Below are positions 55,300 through 64,000 of a stretch of DNA of 64,000 nt, piece by piece. The translations under genes were made by a program, and so were the position numbers. The stretch is taken from NCBI GenBank assembly GCA_026419785.1, contig JAODTK010000189.1, positions 124,001 to 188,000 of the forward strand, given 5' to 3'. Below the pieces are notes generated by a model. It was given only the letters and a program-made list of their open reading frames with translations. It did no database searches and was not told the DNA's origin. Position 1 is the first letter of the stretch, and each line of letters opens with the position of its first letter. The DNA comes from Sclerodactyla briareus. Lineage: Eukaryota > Echinodermata > Holothuroidea > Dendrochirotida > Sclerodactylidae.

Positions 55300-56520
55300 T
55301 CCCTATCCGCCGTACCTTCGGGGTTCAGGAATTTTTTGGTCCCAGGTCCCACTTGGGCCCGGTGGCCCATTTTAGGGAATTTCACCACATGGTTCTTGAA
55401 ATGCATCTCCATCTCCCTCCCCGAGCTCATTAATGTCTTCAAGTTACATGTACTGCTTTACTTGGGTAAAGGTTCATTTGGTGTTCAAGAATTTGGGCCA
55501 TAGGGCCCATTTTGTGGAATATCCCGAAATCTTGTATCATCCTACAAGTTAGTTGGCACAGTACTGATGTTCAGTCATGTTGATGGTCTAATAGCTAGCT
55601 TTTTGGTCCGAGGTCGAATTGGGCCTGAGGGCCCATTTTATGACTTTTCAAAACAATGGTGCTTGAATGGCTCTCCTCCCCAAGCCGTCAATGATTTTTC
55701 AGTTACATGTAATGGTCCTGGGTAGAGGGCCATTAGGATTTGTTCAGAATGTTGGGCCCAAGGCCCACTTGGGCCATAGAGGGCCCATGTGAAATAATGC
55801 AAATCTTGTATCTCCTACGAAATCATTGTCACCGTGCAGATGTTCGGTCGTAATGAGAGTCTAGTAGCCCTACCTTCAGGGTGCCCCAGGATTTAGACTA
55901 ATACCCGGGTTGGCCTGAGGCTCCATCAATGTCAAATTTGCAAGCTCCACCTCTTACCAGTTGGTGGCACAGTGCTGACATCGGCAGTCCATAATGATGA
56001 TCTGACAGTGTACCTCGGTGTTCATGATTTTTTTGGTCCCAGGTCCCACTAGGAGGCCCGATGGCCTTTTTTTGAAAGTTCCTGGAATTTCGCACATTGG
56101 TACATCTCTTCCCGTATTTCCAATTGATTTACTACTTCAAAAGTTCATGTAATCTCCTTGGTTAGTGTCCATCATGGGGTATTTTGCGAGCTTCCGTCTC
56201 AAGGCCCAATGTGGGCCCTAGGGTCCATCACATGAAATACATGCTAAATCAAAATGCTTCTACAATCTACAATTTTGATGACAGGTCAGTGCCTGATGTC
56301 GGCTCATACATGACGGTCTAATAGCCTTACTTAAGGGTTCCAGGAATTTTGGACTTGCGACCCAGTGTAAGCCTGGGTGCCCATCTGTGTATCACGCAAA
56401 ATGCTTCCCTTCTCATATTTTTTGGTGCACTGCTGATAGTTTCATCAAAATGATGAGATAGCATACCTACAGGCTTTCAAGAATTTTGTTTGATACCAAC
56501 TTGGGCCTACAGCCTATCTA
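55300..56520. repeat. GGGCC-rich tandem-like repeats
   Basis: Segments such as cttgggcccggtggcccatt (55350), gggccatagggcccat (55495), gggcctgagggcccat (55622), gggccatagagggcccat (55771) and gtgggccctagggtccatc (56211) recur every 130-280 bases, with attttttggtcccaggtccc preceding some. Many are near-palindromes around GGGCC/GGCCC. There is no coding support. Confidence 0.7.
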
Positions 56521-57071
56521 CTCCATCCAGTGTGTCAACATTTGCCCTTTTTGGCCCCCAAACGTCATTTCTGTGACCGATGTCAACCAAACTTGGATAC
56601 AATTTTTTTGGCCGAGGATGGGGGTTGCTTCTTACACCAATGCTTCCATTGCTATACCTTTCTGTTCATTGATGGCTTGAAGTTCAAGTGGATCTGACCC
56701 TTGCTCTCCCAAGTGACTTGTCCCTAATCATGGATTCTACATCATCCCCAGAGTGACACCAGAGCCTGACAGATGGATGATTGCTGTTTTATTTTAAGTT
56801 ACCCCAGAGAGACGTAGGGTGTCATAGGGTCAGCGAAATACCTTATACTGGGAGTAACCAGTTCACCCCATTTGTCTGGTCACTATGCTTTTGGGGTCAC
56901 TTGTCTGAATTCATCCTGTTAAGAGAGACAAGAATCTTGAAATTGTTCTGATCATTGTAGTTTTTCAGAATTACCAGGGGACATGTTTACCTTTGTGGAG
57001 GGCAGGGTCCAAGTCAATTAAGGGGCCAATAGAACCATTATGTGTCTATTTATATCTCCGCACACTGGAAG
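56521..57071. repeat. Diverged copy of part of the 2.03-kb unit
   Basis: cagtgtgtcaacatttgccc, gtcaaccaaacttggatac and gggccaatagaaccattatg match 52309-52460 of the tandem unit in order. The rest is unassigned. Confidence 0.55.
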
Positions 57072-60000
57072 TGTCGGGATATTATGGTTTTGGCCGTGTG
57101 CCCGCCGCCGCCGACGGGAAACTTTGCGGGCGTTCAGCGCTCTCATTCTTTAACACTTAAGCTGACGTGACTCAACTTGGTACACAATGTCTTATGAGTA
57201 ATCTCGGATAAGTTGAATGGGCTATTCGTATATTTGTTGCCCTCTTTTTTGTGCAGGTTTTTTCGCTAAATTTTCAAGTTTCGTGCGATTTACCACGAAA
57301 CGTGTTGGGTTGTGGGTGTTGTTGGAGCCTGAAAACATGGCTACGATTCAAGTCATCCGAGGTCCAAGTTTGCATTTCTTTGGCCAGTAGCCCTAATATA
57401 GCCTAATGTATGTGATATTTCAAACTTCATTGGATTTTCATGAAACTTGGTGATAGGGCCACCGATCATGCTGATGAATTTTCCTACATGTGGCCCGAGG
57501 CCACTGGAGGTCATCTTGCATGACTAATTTGCATAATAGTTGGCCCTATTAGTAATTAGGCAAATTTATAACTTTGTTGGATTCTCACGAAACTTGGTTA
57601 GTATGACCTTCTAACAGTCCCGATAAATTATATTCAATTGCGTTGAAATCACGAAGGTCATTATGTGGTGTTTAATTAATATTCGTTTAGCCTAATCAAA
57701 TATTAAGTCAATCAGTTTCTCACTTTCAGGGATTTTTTTTGACCGAACTTTTTGTGAATGGACCTACTACCGTCCTATAAATTTAATTCATGCATCAAAT
57801 CACTGAGGGTAAATTTGTGGACTAATTGTGCAATTAGATTGTCCGATCAGTCAAATGATGAGTTTAATACGTTATTCGAAATAAACAATTGGACTGTTTC
57901 ATTGGAATGCATATTCTTCTAGAGTGATTGCATCACCATGGATTGTCACGATTTTCATACAACCGCCCTGTCATTGAAGGTCCCTTAAAGGTCACTTAGG
58001 GGTCAAAAACGATTTAGTACTTTTTCGGCAATATCACTGGGTGTGTTCATCAGATCACAATCTCCTAGGAGTGGATGTAGTCCCATGGAGAGTAACAATG
58101 CTCATAAAAACTGACATAATCTAAGTCAGTCGGGTCACTCGTGGTCAAAAAACTGTTTTTTGCCTATAATCGGAGAATGAATATCTGCGAAGGCTGGATG
58201 GTTCACCATTGTGAGATAATTGTTGACCTGCATGTGGCTGACCTCTGACCTGAATTTTTGACTCTGTCGGGTGGTCATGTGGTTAAAGTTTGAATCTGAA
58301 TAAATGTGCTTATTAAGGAGTTGCGGGCAAAAAAGATAGAAACTGGTTATTTTTGTCTATGTGATAGAGCTTTGTGTGCTTTATGGAGAGAAACAACTCC
58401 GCTTCGATCGGACAACTTACTTTGGTAGTTACAAGGGGTCAAAGTTCAATTTTATACCGTTTTCGCAATACTTGGACTGTTCATTGGAATGCATGTGCTT
58501 CTAGGAGTGGATGCCTACATGGAGTGGTACAATTTTTATAAGAGCCGCCATGTCATTGAAGGTCATAAGGTCACTTTAAGGGGTGAAAAACTGATTTTAG
58601 TACTTTTTCGCAATAGCAATGTGTGTGTTCAATCATAATGCAAACTGCATCCTAGAAGTTGATGTATCACTGGATCATATATTCTCAAAAAACTGTAACT
58701 TATGAAAGGTCATTCGGGAACACTTAGGGGTCAAAACTTTTTTTTGTCTATAATCGGAGATTGAATATCTGTGAAGGCTGGATGGTTCACCATTGTGATA
58801 TAATTGTTGCCCTGCATTTGTGTGACTCTGACCTGATTTGCACCATCTGTCTGGGTGGTCATGTGGTTAAAGGTCGAATCTTGAATAAATGTGCTTATTT
58901 AAGAGTTAGGGGCCAAAAATAGAACTTGGTTATTTTGTATATGGCTAGAGTTTGTGTGCTTTTTAGAGGGAAACACTCCTCTTTCGATCGGGCCCCTACT
59001 TTGGTAGTTACAGGGTCACAGTTCAATTTTATACCTTTTTCGGAACAACATTGGACATGTTCATTTGAATGCAAATTCTTCTAGGAGTGGATGCTCACCA
59101 TGGAGTGTAACACTTTTCATCAAACCCGCCATTTCATTGAAAGTTATTCAAGTCACTTTAGGGTGAAAACTGAATTTTAGTACTTTTTCGGCAATAGCAC
59201 TGGTGTGTTCATCCAGAATGCAAAATGCTCCTGGAGTGGATGTATCACAGTGAGAGTAACAATTCTCATAATAACTGGCATATCATTAAAGGTTCCTTCG
59301 AGGGTCACTTAGGGTTCAAAAACTGTTTTTTGGCTATAATCGGAATTGAATATTTGCGAAGGATGGATGGTTAACCATTGTAATATAATTGTTTACCTGC
59401 ATTTTTGTGATCCTCTGACCTGAATTTGATCTCTGTCGGGTGGTCCATGTGGGTGAAGGGCGAATCTTGAATAAAAGGTCTTATTTAAGGAGTTTCGGGC
59501 GAAAAAAATAGAAACCGGTGATTTTTGGATATGTGTTGAGCGTTGTGTGCTTATGGAGAGAAACAACTCCCTTCGATCGAACATTTACTTTGGTAGTTAC
59601 AAGGGGTCAAGTTCAATTTCATACCTTTTTCGCATTAACATTAGGCGTGTTATTGAATGCAATATGCTCAGAGTGGATGATCAAATGGAGTGTAACAAGT
59701 TTCATTAAAAACGCGCCATGTCATGAAGGTCATTAAAAGGTCACTTAGGGGTCACAAAAACTGATTTTAGTACTTTTTTTTCGGCAATAACATGGGTGTG
59801 TTCATCCGACTGCAAAATGCTCCTAGGAGTGGATGTATACACATGGAGGATAACATTCTCATAAACTGTCGTATCATTAAACGTCATTCGAGGTCCCTTA
59901 GGGGGCAAAAACTGTTTTTCTGGGCTATAATCGGAGAATTGAATATCTGCGAAGCGTGGATGTTCACGCATTGTGCTATCATTTGTGACCTGCATGTGTG

Positions 60001-61047
60001 TGACCTCTGACCTGATTTGACCTCTGTCGGGGTGGCCATGTGGTTAAAGGTCGAATCTTGATTAATGTGCTTATTTTAAGGACGCACCTTGTCTTGGGCT
60101 GTAGGGGTGCCCTTTAAATGAACTTCAATGACCTTGCGGTTTTCATGAAATTGTTACACTCCATGTGATGCATCCACTCTGAAGCATAGTGCATTCTCAA
60201 TTACATGTCAATGTATTGCGAAAAAAGTATTTAAACTCATCAGTTTGACTGATCAGGATAACTAATATGCCAAATTAGGGTCCCCCAAATTTACCCTCAG
60301 TGGATACTTGATGCTATTGAATAATTTATCAGGACTGTAGTAGTCCTTATTCACAGTTTCGTCAAATCCTAGAAGTTGAGAAATAATTGCATTAATTTGC
60401 TAATTCTGCTAACGAATATGAAATTGAACACCCATAATGACCTTCAGTGATTTCAACGCAAAATGAATAAATTTATCGGCCTGTTAGAAGGTCCACTCAC
60501 CAAGTTTCGTGAGAATCCACAAAATTTATAAATTTTGCCTAATTGCTAATCTGGGCCAAACTATTATTCAATTAGCCATGCAAGATGACCTCCAGTGACC
60601 TCTGTCACATTAGGAAAATTCATTGGCAGTGATAGTTGGCCCTATTCACCAAGTTTCAGGAAAATCCAATGAAGTTTGAAATATCACATACACTATGCTA
60701 TGATTAGGCTGGCTCAAGAAATGCAAACTTGACCTCGATGACCTGCAATTGCGCCATGTTTTTTTGGCTCCACCAACTACGCCCCAACCGCCAGTTTTCG
60801 TGTAAATCGCACAACTAAATTTTGCTGAAACCTGCAAAATAGAGGGCAGCAATATACGATATAGCCATTTCGAACTTCTACCTAGATTTTACTCATACGG
60901 ACTTGTGTACCACGTGTTGTGTCACTCGGATAGATATAGTGTTAAAGGATGAGAGCACTAACGCCTATAAAGTTTCCAGCAGCGGCGGATACGGCGGCGG
61001 CGGCGGCGGAGACGGCGTGACAACTTCAAAACCATAATCTGCCCGAA
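57072..61047. mobile_element. Foldback-like element with long terminal inverted repeats
   Basis: The left arm (57072-57990) and right arm (60108-61047) are reverse complements of each other with moderate divergence. Examples are attatggttttg against caaaaccataat, gtgatatttcaaacttcatt against aatgaagtttgaaatatcac, and aaatttaccctcag against ctgagggtaaattt. Each arm has a GC-rich ccgccgccg block near its outer end. The middle holds tandem units. No transposase is seen. The structure resembles foldback elements, with class assignment by architecture only. Confidence 0.8.
57892..60080. repeat. Internal tandem units of about 590 bp in the foldback-like element
   Basis: The landmark tcattggaatgcat with ttctaggagtggatg recurs near 57898, 58490, 59062 and 59651. 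Each unit has two related ~140-bp sub-blocks (aaggtcacttaggggtcaaa, followed by gtactttttcggcaata or by ctgttttttgcctataatcg) and a longer unique part with tgatgtggtcatgtggttaa-like sequence. There are about 3.7 units. Confidence 0.8.
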
Positions 61048-61878
61048 CACTTATCAGGTTGTGGGGGGATAATATTAATAACAACAAGGCACCTTGAAAT
61101 GCTATACACACATAGCCTTGGGGGATTTGCTTGTGCCCCCTGGAAGGAGTCCCCTTTTGAGTGACGAGTTAACAACTGCCCTTGCAGACGGCAGCCTATA
61201 GTGTGGTCAGCCTGAAAATGGGCAGTTTTTAACATGGGTGTACAAGTGTAAGGGAATGAATTGAGAATTAGGCAAATCCAAGAAGGAGATGACCCCCACC
61301 CTAAATTGCACTATTGTGGGGGGGGGGGTTACCTTACTATGATTGATTTAGATGGAATTATGAACTATTTGAATATTACATAGCTGAATGAAATCACATA
61401 TAAAAGAACCGGAAAAAAACAAAAATGTGATCACCTTCCACCCCTCCACCCCTAAGAACAGGAATGCTAAGGTTTATTGCAGATGCAGCCTGAACTGCAA
61501 TGTGTTGTGGAGCATGGCTTCGAACTTTTTCGAAATTTAGAGTAAAGTCAATTTCTAGGGTATCACTTAGGCTCTGGTATAATACACAAAAAAACCTAGA
61601 AAAAGGGCTGTACGTATGAACATCAAGAGAATAAGTATTAATTAAAATCATTGCCTATCCACCCCTTGCTGAAAAAATAATGGATTGAACATCAAAATGG
61701 AATATTGCAATTGTAAACAGTATATAGATTAAGAAAATAGAATGAGTGTGTTTGAAAAATATACAGTGCAATGTTCAATTCCAGCAACTGCCAACAATCC
61801 CACTGCTTCCCTATAGCGTGTAAGGCCCTTAATATAACTTTAGTATTCATATAGAACATTCTAACCATATGGATATGA
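61048..61878. other. No feature seen
   Basis: A G run of 11-12 bases lies at about 61317-61328. Other frames are short and featureless. Confidence 0.4.
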
Positions 61879-62260
61879 GTTGACCCTTCCGCCTCCCCCC
61901 GCACCAATCTTGCCAACCCCTTTCTACCCAAAGTTTGTGTGTTAATGCTTGTATGAATATGGAAGACAGTGCCCTCCCTTTGCTGAAAATGGTGGATCAA
62001 GTACAATAGAAAAAATACCCCCTGACACAATCGCCCTCATCCCATCCTTGAGCTGGGTAGGGGGCCCCCCTGGAATGACCCTTCCGTCCCCCGAAAATCT
62101 TGCCACACCACTTCCCCTACCCATGCAGAAGTATGTGTTTTAATGCTTGTATGAATATGACACAAGTTACCCTCCCTTCTGAAAATGTTGCTCAAGTACA
62201 ATAGAAAAAATACCCTGACAACAATCCCCTTATCCCATCTGAGGCTGGGATAGGCAACTG
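61879..62260. repeat. 198-bp tandem duplication
   Basis: taatgcttgtatgaatatg at 61943 recurs at 62141. In both it is preceded by tgacccttccg and followed by tcaagtacaatagaaaaaat, then ccctgac and atcccatc. The copies differ by small indels. Confidence 0.85.
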
Positions 62261-63829
62261 CTGCAGCGTAGCCTGCATTATAATACAATCTGTTGCAAAG
62301 TAGGCACAGACCCATGCTTTGTAGAAAATGCATATATATAAGTACAATTGCAACACTAACTATTGTTTTCCACTCAGAGCTGGCCTTGAAAAGAAGTCAA
62401 CTTTTGGGGCTCAGAGTCCTTTGCCCAAAAGCCGATGGCCAATGACCTCTTCTAGGCTTCCAGGCTCACGGTCACCTCTTTTGCATTACTGGCTGCACCC
62501 AATGCCAATGTGCAGCCTCCACCACTGTAATATCCAACCTCCCCTGGCTCTTGTACACACAGCCACATCTAATGGTTTATGAGAGGGCATAAAGGCTGAA
62601 CATACACAGAAACTACAATGCTATTTGATCTAAACGCAGATACTCTCATGTAACTAGCTGATTTGTCCTCAATATTATCATTATGATCTCAGTACCATAC
62701 ACAAAAAAGACTACTGGTGTAGTAGCCATCAGCGTGTAACACCGTTTTCACTTGTCACCCATAATTCAATTTCTTTGCCCAGTAGGCTTCTTCTGATCTT
62801 ACTTGCTGCTTACAGCTTTTCAACAACATTCAGGAAGCCATTCACTCATCTTAGGATCCTGGTTGTTTTGATCTTGGATAACGCACCTACTCTGCTCAAG
62901 AAGTGGTCAATGATATCAAGCAGGGTTAACCTGTCTCAGGTCACCTGTTACGTTTTCCATCCAACAGACAATCAGTGAATCCCAGGATCCGACCACTTTC
63001 TCAGAACCTGGAGAAGCAAACGATTCATGCTCCATGTGACTGTTTACAGCCGACTGCCAATACTTATCGTGAAACCATTCCTAGACAGATACTTACAGTC
63101 CCCTGCCATTCACAATTTAGCAGAAACCAGGAAGCAGGCCACAATTAAATAATGTGGCTTGTTTTCGTATGGTTCCAGCTATAGCTGATTGAATCACCTT
63201 ATTTGCAATCACAAAAGTTAGGTGTAGGTGATCTAATCAGAATTGTTAGGCACCAATCACCATAATTAAGGAGTAATTTGCCTATTCCATAGATTTTATT
63301 GTTTACGCTCTTAGCAAGATTTCGCCATGAACTATACGAGCTATAATGATATGGTTTTTGCTTTGGCATATATCAGAGACGGTTCATGGACTGACTAGAT
63401 TTCAGCATAAAATATGCTAATTAGGTGACCATTCTAACAAATGTTACGATTGGCATTTTCCAATGGGTGGGCCTTCTCTCTCAGAGTTGTTAAAAACTTC
63501 ATCTTCAACTCGACATGTATAGGTCGCTAGTCAATTGCTTCATTCTCATGGTATTAACACCACTGATTGCCAAGCGGGCGGACACTTGGGACAGATCACC
63601 ACGCCTTGTTCTCTCACAATTGGTTATTCTTCGATTGATGATTTTGACCGAACTATTGTAGGCAATTTTTTATTGGCTCTAAGATCAGCTGTGCCTTATG
63701 ACGATCAAGGTCAAAAGTTGTTACAGGGGCACAATAGGCAATTGTTTTGAAACTGCCTTCTTGAACTTCATGATCGCAAACATATGACCCATAATTTTGA
63801 ATTTGTCATGGTTCATTTGTGCAGTTTGA
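62261..63829. other. No secure gene
   Basis: Several frames of 60-85 codons lack domains. The piece gatcaaggtcaaaagttgtt and ggggcacaataggcaattgt (63704-63740) resembles ggtcaaggtcaaatgtttat and cggggcaatagaggccatta of the 2.03-kb unit, so repeats from that family extend here. Confidence 0.4.
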
Positions 63830-64000
63830 GCTACGCCCATTGTGCTCTTGTTAATAAGTAAATTTTTGGGAAATTTGTTGAAAATTAAATATTTTGGCAA
63901 AATTCAGCTGTGATGTAAGCCCGATTAATAACTCATCTAGATTGATGAAGCCTATACTTTGTATGTCTGCTCCCCATATGAGGCAACAATTAACCCTGGT
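63830..64000 (+). repeat. Diverged dimeric-satellite B monomer at the window edge
   Basis: ttgaaaattaaatattttgg, then tagattgatgaagcc, ctttgtatgtctgctcccca and tgaggcaacaattaaccct follow the order of the B monomer in the 16-20 kb array. The array may continue beyond the window. Confidence 0.65.

Noticed and set aside
57072-61047. LTR retrotransposon
   Set aside because: The long terminal repeats are inverted, not direct, and no gag/pol motif is present.

Overview
The window is animal nuclear DNA. It has GT-AG split half-domain exons of an immunoglobulin/fibronectin type III protein, long repeat-filled introns, tRNA-derived SINEs, a LINE tail, hAT-type non-autonomous elements and several tandem-repeat families. 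There is no bacterial gene organisation. I cannot fix the species. The repeat mix (SINEs with tRNA heads, foldback-like elements, minisatellite-bearing composite repeats) fits a marine invertebrate such as an echinoderm, hemichordate, amphioxus or mollusc, but that is inference.

From 0 to 28.3 kb on the + strand lie pieces of one large gene, or of neighbouring genes. Ig-domain exons sit at about 0.6, 3.5, 5.7, 7.4, 8.3, 12.0, 13.7, 14.6, 20.4, 20.7, 23.6 and 25.0 kb, followed by one FN3 domain split over two exons at 26.1 and 28.1 kb. Ig repeats followed by FN3 suggest a cell-adhesion or receptor-type ectodomain. A possible cytoplasmic-tail exon at 34.5 kb is weakly supported. Most exons carry one-base indels that break the frame. 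Many look like homopolymer errors of unpolished long-read sequence, though real decay is possible for some.

The 3.72-10.1 kb block is present again, directly in tandem, at 10.1-16.5 kb. The first 1,693 bases are identical and the rest differs by dense small indels. This is either a recent tandem duplication or, more likely, an assembly artefact. Around these exons is a composite repeat: a conserved left flank, a TG microsatellite, a dimeric tandem repeat (about 310 bp, made of two related monomers of about 155 bp, rich in AGGTCA half-sites) and a conserved right flank. It occurs five times between 4.6 and 22.9 kb. One copy is expanded to about a dozen units (16-19.9 kb). Diverged relatives lie near 37.4-38.1 kb and at the window end.

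From 28 to 64 kb I recognise no secure gene. Its content is an inverted pair of hAT-like elements (29.6 and 35.4 kb, the latter with an 8-bp target-site duplication), a 31-bp minisatellite (32.7-34.0 kb), SINEs (38.1 and 45.8 kb), several short tandem arrays, a zone with a scattered GACGGACGGGACA motif (48-49.8 kb), a 2.03-kb tandem duplication (51.2-55.2 kb), a GGGCC-rich array (55.3-56.5 kb) and a foldback-like element with inverted repeats of about 0.93 kb (57.1-61.0 kb).
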